Part shown: positions 33,779 to 42,317 of the stretch, piece after piece
How positions within the stretch are numbered: the stretch's first letter is position 1
How the letters are laid out: the number at the start of each line of letters is the position of its first letter
Origin: Sulfurimonas crateris
Lineage (GTDB): Bacteria > Campylobacterota > Campylobacteria > Campylobacterales > Sulfurimonadaceae
Reading direction: 5' to 3'
Assembly: GCF_005217605.1 (NCBI RefSeq)
Contig: NZ_SZPX01000001.1
Span: forward strand, 186,001-250,000
DNA length: 64,000 bases
Notes under the pieces: generated by a model
Told to the model about the DNA's origin: nothing
The model's input: only the letters and a program-made list of their open reading frames with translations
The model's database searches: none
Position numbers and translations under genes: made by a program

Positions 33779-34812
33779 TTATTTGATCTAATTTGTTTAA
33801 ATGTCCCAAATATATGCTTTTGATGATATTCTAAAGCATTATGATGTAGCCTAAATCTTGGATCGCTTGGTTTAAATATAACTTTGCCATCAATATCTTT
33901 TAATACTTCATTTTGTTTTACTTTCTCATGAACATTGACAATATAGTCATCATCTATATTTTTAATAGTAAAAAAACCTTTATCAAATGCCCAATGCAAA
34001 TCTCGGCAAAGAGCCATTCCATTTGGCACTGCATCAGGTCCATTGTGTGCTTGTGGCATGATATGTGCAGCTTCTAAATTGGATAATAATTCATAGCTTA
34101 TTGATTTTCCTGTGACTGCACATTTCCCCATATATGCAAACAATACAATATCTCTAAAATTATTACTTTTAATTAAGCCTGTTTCATCAGATGGCACTTC
34201 TTTTCTATGTTCAGCAGTTTCTTCTAAATTATCGAATAAATGTTTTTGTGTATCAAACATAATTTTTATTGTTTCATCAGGAATGATTGTTTTTACATTA
34301 ACATCAATAGGAGTATGAAGAAAATCAACTAGCTCTAAATCAATCAATAAATGATTTATATTTTTTACTCCAGTTTTTGCATTAAGTAAAAATGTATTTA
34401 ATTCTCTATAATGGAAAGTATTTTCTGAAACCGTAAATAAATTTAATTTGAAATATACTCTGTTATCAATGGTATATTTTGTAAAAGCAATAATATCATC
34501 AGGCTGAAATAAATTTCTATCTGTATCTATTTCCGTTGGAATGTATAATCTATATTCATCTCTAGTTTTTTTTACTTCTGGTGTCGCTGTTTTACTATTA
34601 TGATATACATAACTACATGAAACAATATTGTTATTCATATCAATAATATCAAGAAGAACACTATCATTAAGCTCTAGTTTACTTAAATGTGGGAAAAAAT
34701 TAGTTATATTTTTTCCTATAAAAAGGAATCTACCTGCTTTTTTAGGAACGCCCTTTCTATATCCTAATTCATTTTCATAGCATTTATGAATATACACTTT
34801 ATCAAACTGCAT
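33775..34812 (-). CDS. HNH endonuclease (probable restriction enzyme)
   Basis: 345 aa. HNH_2 nuclease domain near residues 225-280: [14 protein letters not shown], the [13 protein letters not shown] segment with the paired His, [18 protein letters not shown]. The N-terminal ~200 residues have no domain I recognise and probably read the target sequence. Follows two C5 methyltransferases on the same strand with an 11-base gap, the usual arrangement of a type II system. AT-rich, unlike the core genome. Confidence 0.8.
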   Translation of the reverse strand: MQFDKVYIHKCYENELGYRKGVPKKAGRFLFIGKNITNFFPHLSKLELNDSVLLDIIDMNNNIVSCSYVYHNSKTATPEVKKTRDEYRLYIPTEIDTDRNLFQPDDIIAFTKYTIDNRVYFKLNLFTVSENTFHYRELNTFLLNAKTGVKNINHLLIDLELVDFLHTPIDVNVKTIIPDETIKIMFDTQKHLFDNLEETAEHRKEVPSDETGLIKSNNFRDIVLFAYMGKCAVTGKSISYELLSNLEAAHIMPQAHNGPDAVPNGMALCRDLHWAFDKGFFTIKNIDDDYIVNVHEKVKQNEVLKDIDGKVIFKPSDPRFRLHHNALEYHQKHIFGTFKQIRSNK

Positions 34813-34823
34813 AATTTTCCTTT

Positions 34824-36044
34824 TTATATAAAATATTTTTTTAATAAAACATCAACAGCTAAAGCCACTTTCTTTGCTAATAGTGGAGGAACAGCATTAC
34901 CAATCATTTGATAACAAGCTCCTTGACTTCCTAAAAATTCAAAGTCATCATCAAATGTTTGTAATCTAGCGGCTTCTCTTGGAGTTATACTTCTTGCTTG
35001 TTTTGGATCAGGATGAATATGTCTTAATCCATCTTTGTGCAAATGAGCTGGAATTGTATTACTTTGCTTTTCATAAGCAAGGACATTGTACTTGTGAAAA
35101 GATGATTTTTTGCCTGTTTTTTCATAATACAATTGCTTTAAAGAGTCTATATTTGGGTATTTTTTTGAGCCATTTTGTACATCAAGAGCTAATTCATTAA
35201 AAATTTCTATATCTCTTGGGCTATGAAATCTTGGTATGTGATTTGCAATATTTGATTTATGGTGAGATACTTTTTTAACATTATATTTGTGATTTTCATT
35301 TAAAGGATATAATGGCTCTAAATCCGATATAGCTTCTTTTACTGTAATTTTTTTATCAACCTTGAAAGACGGCAAGATATTTAAGTAAAAATCTTCCAAT
35401 ACATCTTCTGAATTATGCTTGGTAAGTTCTTTATTTATTCCTATAATTATCACCCTTTTTCTTATTTGTGGAACTCCATAATCTGATGAATCCAATAATG
35501 CAGTTTTTTTTAAATCGGATGTAATCACGTATCCTTCTTTTTCAAAATCGTCTCGAATTCTATCAATAATATTAACCCCATCTGGCATAGCACTTAAAAT
35601 CCCTTGAACATTTTCAAAAACAAATAATTTAGGCTTAAACTCTTTGACAACTTTTAAATAGTTTTCAAATAAATAATTTCTATAATCACATTTCATATTG
35701 TTTTTATCTTGAACTCGACCAGCTAGTGAATAAGCTTGGCAAGGTGGACCACCTATAATTACATCAATATTTGTGTTATTAACTAATCTTTTTAATCCAA
35801 TATGTTTACCATATTCTTCATCATCAAAGCCATTTAGTAATTCATCCATTCTTTGTATATCAAAATGTAAAACTTTCTCATCAACATTTTCAATATTCCA
35901 CTTAGTATTTAATCTATGTTTGAGAGTGTTGCTAGCATTTTTATCCCATTCTACAAAAGCATGAGGAATATATTTATTGGTTTGCTCAAAGCCATCTGTT
36001 AATCCACCACAACCAGCAAATAAATCTATATAATTGTATTTCAT
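34824..36044 (-). CDS. C5-cytosine DNA methyltransferase
   Basis: 406 aa with the ten-motif plan: motif I DLFAGCGGLTDGF, motif IV GGPPCQAYSLAGR (catalytic Cys), motif VI FVFENVQG, motif VIII VPQIRKRVIIIG, motif IX RLQTFDD, and motif X QMIGNAVPPLLAKKVA. The target-recognition region (about 250-320) is not matched to a known specificity. Overlaps the upstream methyltransferase by ATGA. Confidence 0.94.
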   Translation of the reverse strand: MKYNYIDLFAGCGGLTDGFEQTNKYIPHAFVEWDKNASNTLKHRLNTKWNIENVDEKVLHFDIQRMDELLNGFDDEEYGKHIGLKRLVNNTNIDVIIGGPPCQAYSLAGRVQDKNNMKCDYRNYLFENYLKVVKEFKPKLFVFENVQGILSAMPDGVNIIDRIRDDFEKEGYVITSDLKKTALLDSSDYGVPQIRKRVIIIGINKELTKHNSEDVLEDFYLNILPSFKVDKKITVKEAISDLEPLYPLNENHKYNVKKVSHHKSNIANHIPRFHSPRDIEIFNELALDVQNGSKKYPNIDSLKQLYYEKTGKKSSFHKYNVLAYEKQSNTIPAHLHKDGLRHIHPDPKQARSITPREAARLQTFDDDFEFLGSQGACYQMIGNAVPPLLAKKVALAVDVLLKKYFI

Positions 36045-37099
36045 TGTAAAACTTCTTTTAATTTGTTGGCAATGTGATAGCCTAAAAGTGGTGGTACGGC
36101 ATTGCCAACTTGTCTGTATTGTTCAGTTTTTGTGCCTAAAAAAATGAAATCATCGGGAAAAGATTGCAATCTAGCATTTTCTCTAACTGTTGGTACTCTA
36201 TCAAATTTATAATGAAAATGATTTCTGTGTCCCGTATCTATAGTCTTTGATGGTTTTTTACTATGATACCTTGTCCATGCTTCATTAAATTTTCTACTCT
36301 CTCCAACTCCTTTTGGTAAATCTTTATGATTTCCACCTTCGGGTACTTGAGAGATTACACTTTTAACTAAATCCGAATGAGCCGTACCTATATGATTTCG
36401 TACTTGTGTTGAATTTTTTCTCATGTTTTGTTGAAACTCTGATAATGGTTTACTTGCATATTCTAATATTTCAGCACCCAAATTATCTTTTAAATGTGGT
36501 AAATCCGAAATTGCTTCTTCACAAGTCACATAGTTGTCTTGGGACAAAATTTTATTTGGAAACTCAAATTTACCATACTCTTCTAATAAACCTACAAAAA
36601 ATAATCTCTTTCTAATTTGAGGAACTCCAAAATCTGGAGCATACAATATGGTTGAGTTTTGTATATAGCCATTTTCTTTAAATTTTTTCTCAATTTCAAC
36701 TTTAGCTTTTCCTTTGTATAAAGTAGCAAGTCCTGGCACATTTTCAATAATGATTGCTTTTGGTTTCGCTTTTAGGAGTTGTGCTATTTTAAATACAGAA
36801 TAAAAAAGCTCATTTCGCTTATCATTTTCATCTCTAGTACCAGTAAGTGAGAAGCCTTGACAAGGAGGACCAGCAATAATTACATCCACTCCATTTTTTT
36901 TATCCAAAAAATCTACTATATCTTGAATATTTTTATTACATGACAAATCTTTTACAAGTGCTTCTGAATTTGTATGATTATATTTAAATGTATCTAGAGC
37001 AACCTTTACATTGTCAACTCCTAGTACAATATCAAATCCAGCTTCTTGAAATCCATAAGAGAAACCGCCACATCCTGAAAATAAATCTAATGCTTTCAT
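36041..37099 (-). CDS. C5-cytosine DNA methyltransferase
   Basis: 352 aa. Motif I LDLFSGCGGFSYGF, motif IV AGPPCQGFSLTG (catalytic Cys), motif VI IIENVPG, motif VIII VPQIRKRLFFVG, motif X QVGNAVPPLLGYHIA. It is distinct in sequence from its downstream neighbour, so this is not a recent duplication. Two C5 methyltransferases in one operon can protect the two strands of an asymmetric site or serve two enzymes. ATGA overlaps on both sides. Confidence 0.94.
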   Translation of the reverse strand: MKALDLFSGCGGFSYGFQEAGFDIVLGVDNVKVALDTFKYNHTNSEALVKDLSCNKNIQDIVDFLDKKNGVDVIIAGPPCQGFSLTGTRDENDKRNELFYSVFKIAQLLKAKPKAIIIENVPGLATLYKGKAKVEIEKKFKENGYIQNSTILYAPDFGVPQIRKRLFFVGLLEEYGKFEFPNKILSQDNYVTCEEAISDLPHLKDNLGAEILEYASKPLSEFQQNMRKNSTQVRNHIGTAHSDLVKSVISQVPEGGNHKDLPKGVGESRKFNEAWTRYHSKKPSKTIDTGHRNHFHYKFDRVPTVRENARLQSFPDDFIFLGTKTEQYRQVGNAVPPLLGYHIANKLKEVLQ

Positions 37100-37446
37100 C
37101 TTATTGTCTTCTTATAAGGAATTTCTATAGCGTCACAATTTCTCAAAATCAAATCTTCTGGGTTATTTTTATTTCCGCTATATACGTAAGTTTGTGAAAA
37201 CTTTTGCAGCCATATTTGTCCGTTTGGCTTATTCATCGTGTCTGTAAAAGCATCTTTTTCATAGTTTTCTAAGTCCTCACCCATATTGTTTGTTATATTG
37301 TTTCCTGTTGTTACACTAGCTCCGGCAGTTTGATAGTTATTTACGATATCTATGAATGTTTTGAGTATATTTGACAACTTCCAACCCTTACTATTTTTAA
37401 AATTATATCTTTTAATTATGTATAGTACTATTTTTTGATAAAGCAC
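37096..37446 (-). pseudogene. truncated NgoPII-like restriction endonuclease
   Basis: 116 aa. The middle resembles the N-terminal third of NgoPII-family type II endonucleases: TNNMGEDLENYEKDAF, then YVYSGNKNNPEDLILRN and CDAIEI. Intact members are more than twice this length. After AIEI the sequence runs PYKKTIR and stops, overlapping the methyltransferase start by ATGA, so an internal or C-terminal deletion is likely. It may instead be a small functional protein; nuclease activity is unlikely. Confidence 0.55.
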
Positions 37447-37591
37447 TTTAAAAATATGTCATTTTGCAATATTTATAATTTTAGTGCTATAAAGTAATTA
37501 TAAAGAAAATAATATTTAAAGACCAAGATATGGTTGTTTTTTTGATTGTTGCATGTCGCTAAAATAAAGTTACAAAAACAATATATGTTTT
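37447..37591 (-). promoter_or_regulatory. AT-rich leader of the R-M operon
   Basis: 145 bases without a gene, very AT-rich, upstream of the minus-strand R-M operon and ending at the right direct repeat. It must hold the operon promoter; several TATAAT-like words occur on the minus strand, but I cannot choose among them. No integrase, recombinase site or controller-protein box was recognised. Confidence 0.4.
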
Positions 37592-37655
37592 AGCAAAAAA
37601 AGTACAGAGCAGTGGTAACGGGGAAGGATTATCTCTTTTTGAGTGCGAGAAAGAT
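37592..37655. repeat. right 64-bp direct repeat of the R-M island
   Basis: Second copy of 33642-33705 (62/64 identical). The host reading frame continues straight through its right edge (ATC GCA CAA AAG TAA), showing that this copy is attached to the original downstream DNA. Confidence 0.95.
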
Positions 37656-37668
37656 CGCACAAAAGTAA
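37592..37668 (+). pseudogene. orphaned original 3' end of the SAM methyltransferase gene
   Basis: In the host frame this reads [14 protein letters not shown], then LSARKIAQK and TAA at 37666-37668. It is the displaced end of the gene at 32825, separated from it by the island. No start codon or ribosome-binding site serves it here. Confidence 0.85.
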
Positions 37669-37759
37669 TATCTATAGAGATAGTCGAGTAAGGCAAATAA
37701 CAAAATCCAAATTTTCTTTCTTTAGCTATAATTTTGCCTTAAAGAGAAAAGGTTTTGTA

Positions 37760-38410
37760 ATGACTCACGACAACATTATTCAGGGTAACGAGCTGTTTCG
37801 CAAAAGTTATTTCAAGGCTCATGAAAAGGAGCTTTTGGAACTTGCTACAAAGGGGCAGACGCCAAAAGCGCTATATATAGGGTGTTCTGACTCAAGAGTC
37901 GTACCCGATTTGATGACAAACAGCGCACCTGGTGATCTTTTTGTCGTGAGAAACATAGGAAATTTTGTCGCACCATATAAACCTGATGAGGATTTTCACT
38001 CTACCGCATCGGCTATTGAGTACGCCGTGAGCGTGCTTAAAGTCAAAAATATCATAGTATGCGGTCACACAAAGTGCGGGGCGATAGAGGCTATCCATAA
38101 CAAGAGCTGCAGTGATGATCCTGAACTTGTTCATACAAAAACATGGTTGACACTCGGCGAGAGCGCAAAGTCGCAGGCGCTTATCGCACTTGGACCCAAT
38201 GCAGATAAAACAGCGCTTCTTCGTCTGACGGAAAAACTCTCCGTCATCTCTCAGCTTGAAAATCTCTTAACTTACCCATCTGTTAAAAAAAGGGTCGATA
38301 AGAATGAAGTTTCAATTCACGGCTGGGTTTACGATATTGAGAGCGGGGAGATAGAGTACTATGACCCTGAGATATCACAGTTCCTACCGCTTAGCTCGCT
38401 AAAAAAATAG
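37760..38410 (+). CDS. beta-class carbonic anhydrase
   Basis: 216 aa. Interconverts CO2 and bicarbonate. Zinc ligands C42 in GCSDSRVVPD, H103 and C106 in CGHTKCGAIEA, with the D44-R46 dyad. ATG 37760 is chosen since homology starts there; an in-frame GTG at 37643 lies in the island repeat and would add 39 unrelated residues. In an autotrophic Campylobacterota cell it would supply carbon to the reverse TCA cycle; this is inference. Confidence 0.94.
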   Translation: MTHDNIIQGNELFRKSYFKAHEKELLELATKGQTPKALYIGCSDSRVVPDLMTNSAPGDLFVVRNIGNFVAPYKPDEDFHSTASAIEYAVSVLKVKNIIVCGHTKCGAIEAIHNKSCSDDPELVHTKTWLTLGESAKSQALIALGPNADKTALLRLTEKLSVISQLENLLTYPSVKKRVDKNEVSIHGWVYDIESGEIEYYDPEISQFLPLSSLKK

Positions 38411-38412
38411 AG

Positions 38413-40218
38413 CTAAAGCAGATACTTTTTTATCCAGACACTTAGTACGTAAAGCCCCCAGACATGCTGTTTAAAAGCTCCCCTTGAAGCGTTTTGGATA
38501 TACTCCTCGATAGCATCTTTTTTAAAGATCCCGCTTTTGTCGTTTACCTCTCTGATTAGCTCTATCTTTTTGCTCTCTACCAAATATTCCATATATGGGT
38601 TAGAGAACCCCTTTTTTCTGCGAGAGAGAATTTTTTCACCGAGATACGGCTTTGCGATCGATTTAAGAAGCGACTTAGTGGTGCCATCCTCGTAACGCAG
38701 CTTTGGATCGATCGAGAATAGCGCAGACGCTAATTTATGGTCTAAAAAAGGTGTGCGTGATTCAATTGAGTGCGCCATGCTTACACGGTCAAGTTTACTC
38801 AAAAAGTGCTCGGCTTGAAAAAGATGCAGGTCAATATAGCTGTACCAGATGCTCTCATCACGGTGTTGTGAGTTCTCAAATCTCTCTCTATAGCTCTTTA
38901 TATATTTGAGCGATTCATTATCTCTTACATTTCTTCTTAGAAGCATATTTTTTTGCAGGTCTGTAAAGCTCTCGCCTGTGGTGCGAAACAGAAGTGTGTT
39001 GTCAAAAACCCTTTTGTACCTCTCCCACTCTCTGTTCATCGAGAAGTTAGAGTGAAAATAGTTGCTTAGCCAGTTTCTGTTCTTGAGTTTTGTGAGTGAT
39101 TGCACATCCAAAAATTCAAAATATTGTCTATATCCCAAAAAGAGCTCATCGCTCCCCTCTCCGCTTAAAACCACTTTGTAGCCATCTTTTTTAATACGCT
39201 CAAAAAGCAGGTAGAGCGGGATTGCCGCCGGATCGTTTAGAGGCTCGTCAAGCGTATCGAGAGTTTTGTCAAGCGCATCGATAAAGTCGTTTTGCAAGAT
39301 CTCGACCTCCTGATTTGAGACACCCAAAAACTCCGCGCTCTCTTTGGCGTTTTGCCTCTCGTCATATTTTGCAAAATCTTTGTAGCCCAGTGTGTAGGTC
39401 TGCAGTTTTACTCCGTTTTTTATGGCAAAGGCGTTTATTAGAGCACTATCGATTCCTCCTGAGAGCAGCGATGCCATTGGAACATCTGCGCTAAGTCTTA
39501 TATTTACGGACTCTTGTAGAAGATTTTCTAGCGTGAACACGGCTTCATCTCTCTCTGTGATGAGGTTTGGTGTGGCATCCAGCAGGTCAAAGTAGCGTTT
39601 TACTTCGACTTTTTTATTTTTAAAAGTAAGGTACTCGCCCGCTGCCAACTTCTTTATGTTTTTAAAAAAGGTAAAGGGAGGGACGGGAGCTAAAAATGAG
39701 AGGTAGCTAAGAAGCGCATCCTCATCCATCTCAACTTTTTGCAAAAAGGGCAGAAGCGCTTTTATCTCAGATGCGAATATAAAAGATCTCCCATGCAGAT
39801 AAAAGAGCGGTTTTTTGCCGAGTCTGTCGCGAAAAAGGTAGAGAGTCTCGTCATCCAGAAGTGCGATTGCAAACATACCGCGCAAGTGCTCTACAAAACC
39901 GACTCCCCACTTAAGATACGCCGCGATAATAACCTCGCCCTCACTTTGGGTTTTAAAATAAAAGTCGTTTTTGAGCTCATCTCTAAGCTCTTTGAAGTTG
40001 TAGATCTCTCCGTTAAATGAGAGCAGTATCTTCTCAAAGGAGAGCGGCTGATTTGAGCGGTGGTGAGTGTCTGTTATGCCAAGACGCTGATGCGCAAAAA
40101 AGAGGTCTTCTCTCTCTACAACACCGCAAAAGTCAGGTCCTCTGTGAGTAAGTCTGCCAAGAGCAGCTCTGGCAGTAGTTGCGTCATACTCTCCTAAGAT
40201 CCCAAAAACTGCACACAT
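38413..40218 (-). CDS. asnB: glutamine-hydrolysing asparagine synthetase
   Basis: 601 aa. N-terminal class II glutaminase with Cys nucleophile at position 2 (MCAVFGILG) and LSFNGEIYNF; C-terminal synthetase with PP-loop ASLLSGGIDSALI (about residues 248-260), VVLSGEGSDELFLGY and RTPFLDHKLA. Full length. Asparagine synthesis is the default function; some homologues modify cell-surface sugars. Overlaps the downstream methyltransferase stop region by one base and converges on carbonic anhydrase. Confidence 0.9.
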   Translation of the reverse strand: MCAVFGILGEYDATTARAALGRLTHRGPDFCGVVEREDLFFAHQRLGITDTHHRSNQPLSFEKILLSFNGEIYNFKELRDELKNDFYFKTQSEGEVIIAAYLKWGVGFVEHLRGMFAIALLDDETLYLFRDRLGKKPLFYLHGRSFIFASEIKALLPFLQKVEMDEDALLSYLSFLAPVPPFTFFKNIKKLAAGEYLTFKNKKVEVKRYFDLLDATPNLITERDEAVFTLENLLQESVNIRLSADVPMASLLSGGIDSALINAFAIKNGVKLQTYTLGYKDFAKYDERQNAKESAEFLGVSNQEVEILQNDFIDALDKTLDTLDEPLNDPAAIPLYLLFERIKKDGYKVVLSGEGSDELFLGYRQYFEFLDVQSLTKLKNRNWLSNYFHSNFSMNREWERYKRVFDNTLLFRTTGESFTDLQKNMLLRRNVRDNESLKYIKSYRERFENSQHRDESIWYSYIDLHLFQAEHFLSKLDRVSMAHSIESRTPFLDHKLASALFSIDPKLRYEDGTTKSLLKSIAKPYLGEKILSRRKKGFSNPYMEYLVESKKIELIREVNDKSGIFKKDAIEEYIQNASRGAFKQHVWGLYVLSVWIKKYLL

Positions 40219-40808
40219 CAGATAGACTCTTTTAGAAAAAGGACGGTTATATCCTCTTGCATGTAATCATCTCTTAAAACTACTTTTTGAACTCCCAGAT
40301 GTGCCGCCATCTGCTCTATCTGCGAGGTTGTAAGATAGTTGTATGTCTCACTTTTTCTCTCCCCGTGAAGCACGTTAAAGATAAAACCGACTCGGCTGGC
40401 GTTAAAACAGTTTTGCACAAATAGGTGTGTTTCAAACTCTTCAAGCACATTCATAGCGCCGCTGCAGACATAATAATCTGCCGCAGGAAGCTTCTCCTTG
40501 CAGATGTCTGCTATTATAATCTCGCACCCTGTTCTCTCACTTGCGATGGAGTACATATCAGCAAGGGAGTCTATACCGATATACTCTTTTGGAGCTCTTT
40601 TTCTCTTTGTCATATATAGGTACAGGTCTCCAAAACCGCACCCCGCATCTGCAATGCTGTATGAGTTTAGCTCATCGGGAAGCATCTCTAAAATAATATC
40701 AAACCTTATTTTTTGAGACTCTTTAGAGTGCCAGTTTACCCCTTTTGCCGTAATGCCGTACTTGTCTATGGCTGATGAGTAGAATTTTTGACTGTCAACG
40801 CGGGGCAT
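40218..40808 (-). CDS. class I SAM-dependent methyltransferase
   Basis: 196 aa. SAM-binding motif I IADAGCGFGDLYLYM (about residues 53-67), motif II IGIDSLADM, then IIADICKEKLPAADYYVCSG. Upstream of asnB and coupled to it (shared base). Substrate unknown; pairing with asnB in an operon is a weak hint of amino-acid or surface modification. Confidence 0.8.
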   Translation of the reverse strand: MPRVDSQKFYSSAIDKYGITAKGVNWHSKESQKIRFDIILEMLPDELNSYSIADAGCGFGDLYLYMTKRKRAPKEYIGIDSLADMYSIASERTGCEIIIADICKEKLPAADYYVCSGAMNVLEEFETHLFVQNCFNASRVGFIFNVLHGERKSETYNYLTTSQIEQMAAHLGVQKVVLRDDYMQEDITVLFLKESI

Positions 40809-40911
40809 GGCTTTTCCAACATAGATTGATTTTTGAAATTATAGTATAAAAAATATTTAGATTGTTTTTTTATTATGTTAGAATGTTGACAATATGTTAT
40901 AAGGAATAATT

Positions 40912-41865
40912 ATGAGTCATATGTACAATCTTGCGATAATAGGTGCCGGTCCTGCAGGAATTGCAACGGCGGTTGAGAGTTATCTTTTGGGCATTAGAGA
41001 TATCATTTTGTTTGAAAAGGATGAGAATCACAACTCCACTATACGCAAATATTACAAGGATAACAAAAGGGTAGACAAGGATTGGAAGGGTCAGAAGGTG
41101 GAGCTTGACGGCAGGATCTACTTTGTTGACGGTACAAAAGAGACAACGCTGGATTTTTTTGATGAGATCTTGGCAAACCACTCCGTCGAACTTAAAACAC
41201 ATACAGAGGTTCAAAAGATAGAGAAAAGAGATGGATATTTTGAGGTTTTCATCGCTGGCAGCAGCATAACGGCGAAGTATGTAGTTGTCACTATAGGTAG
41301 AATGGGAAAACCAAATAAGCCAGACTATAAGATACCGCCAGAGATAAAAAGCAGAGTAGGCTTTACACTAGACGGCTGCGTTGGCGGCGAGAAGGTGTTG
41401 GTTGTCGGCGGCGGGGACAGCGCGATCGAGTACGCTGTTGATCTAAGTGGACAAAATAGTGTTTTTATATGCTACAGAAGAGAGACCTTTAGACGCGCTA
41501 ACCCTACAAACCAGCGTGATATCGCAAATGCTATTTCGCATAAAGAGGTCGAACCCATTTTAGGGATAGATATCGTCTCGTTAGAGAGTGATGAGGGCAG
41601 GGTCAAAGTCATCTTTAACGATATAGAGCCGCGAACTTTTGACAGAGTTATCTATGCCATCGGCGGCACTACGCCAAGCGCATTTTTGGCAAGTTCGGGC
41701 ATAAAAGAGGAGGATGGCAAACCTGTACATGACGATAATTATGAGACAAATGTCAAAGGACTTTTTGTAGCCGGCGATATAACTCAAGAATCAGGCGGAA
41801 GTATAGCTCTAGGGCTTAACCACGGCTATGCGATTGCATGTCATATACAGGAGCAAGAGCAGTAG
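40912..41865 (+). CDS. FAD/NAD(P)-dependent oxidoreductase, FqrB/YpdA-like
   Basis: 317 aa two-dinucleotide-domain flavoprotein: FAD site LAIIGAGPAGIATAVE, NAD(P) site VLVVGGGDSAIEYAV, C-terminal GLFVAGDI. The CxxC redox motif of thioredoxin reductase is absent, so electrons must leave another way. Similar proteins include NADPH:flavodoxin (quinone) reductase FqrB of Helicobacter and Campylobacter and bacillithiol disulfide reductase YpdA; the former is more likely in this group. ATAAGGAATA precedes the ATG. Confidence 0.75.
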   Translation: MSHMYNLAIIGAGPAGIATAVESYLLGIRDIILFEKDENHNSTIRKYYKDNKRVDKDWKGQKVELDGRIYFVDGTKETTLDFFDEILANHSVELKTHTEVQKIEKRDGYFEVFIAGSSITAKYVVVTIGRMGKPNKPDYKIPPEIKSRVGFTLDGCVGGEKVLVVGGGDSAIEYAVDLSGQNSVFICYRRETFRRANPTNQRDIANAISHKEVEPILGIDIVSLESDEGRVKVIFNDIEPRTFDRVIYAIGGTTPSAFLASSGIKEEDGKPVHDDNYETNVKGLFVAGDITQESGGSIALGLNHGYAIACHIQEQEQ

Positions 41866-41872
41866 AGAGAGC

Positions 41873-42283
41873 TTATTCTAGCTCAAGCTCTTCAAAGAGC
41901 TCTAAAAACTCTGCCTTACCCATAAAACCCATTCTCTCATAGTCTGACTGCTCATCTTTTGGGTCTATAATATAGGTTGTAGGCACTAAGGGAGTGTTGA
42001 GGTATGGCGGAAATCCTCCCTCTCGTTTATTTATGATGAGAGGGATATACTTTTTCTTTATAAGTTCATCTATAGTTTTATCAGAGAGTGTCGTTTTTTC
42101 AAATCTTATACACCACGGACAGTTATTTGTGACTATAACTACCATAAGCCCCTTGTTCTCATCTTTTGCTTTTTTGAGTGCCGTATCGTAGTTTGTCTCG
42201 TATCCCATCTCTTTGGCAAACTCTTTGTAGCTTTGTGCGGAGGCTATTAAAACGGTAAGTAAAAATGCTAGCAGAGCTTTCAT
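41873..42283 (-). CDS. periplasmic thioredoxin-family protein
   Basis: 136 aa. Signal peptide MKALLAFLLTVLIASAQS; thioredoxin-like domain with active site NNCPWCIRFE (C55, C58) and the cis-Pro segment LVPTTYII. A DUF255/thioredoxin_7-like reductant or disulfide carrier acting in the periplasm. Convergent with the oxidoreductase gene with a seven-base gap. Confidence 0.85.
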   Translation of the reverse strand: MKALLAFLLTVLIASAQSYKEFAKEMGYETNYDTALKKAKDENKGLMVVIVTNNCPWCIRFEKTTLSDKTIDELIKKKYIPLIINKREGGFPPYLNTPLVPTTYIIDPKDEQSDYERMGFMGKAEFLELFEELELE

Positions 42284-42317
42284 AGGCTATCCCCTTTCTG
42301 TTGGGTTGGCAAAATTA

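Noticed and set aside
33775-37591. Integrase, transposase, tRNA target or controller (C) protein for the R-M island
   Set aside because: None could be found on either strand; all frames are accounted for by the R-M genes or AT-rich leader.
37643-37759. GTG at 37643 as the carbonic anhydrase start
   Set aside because: It lies in the island repeat; the added 39 residues are not carbonic anhydrase sequence, and ATG 37760 matches the family start.
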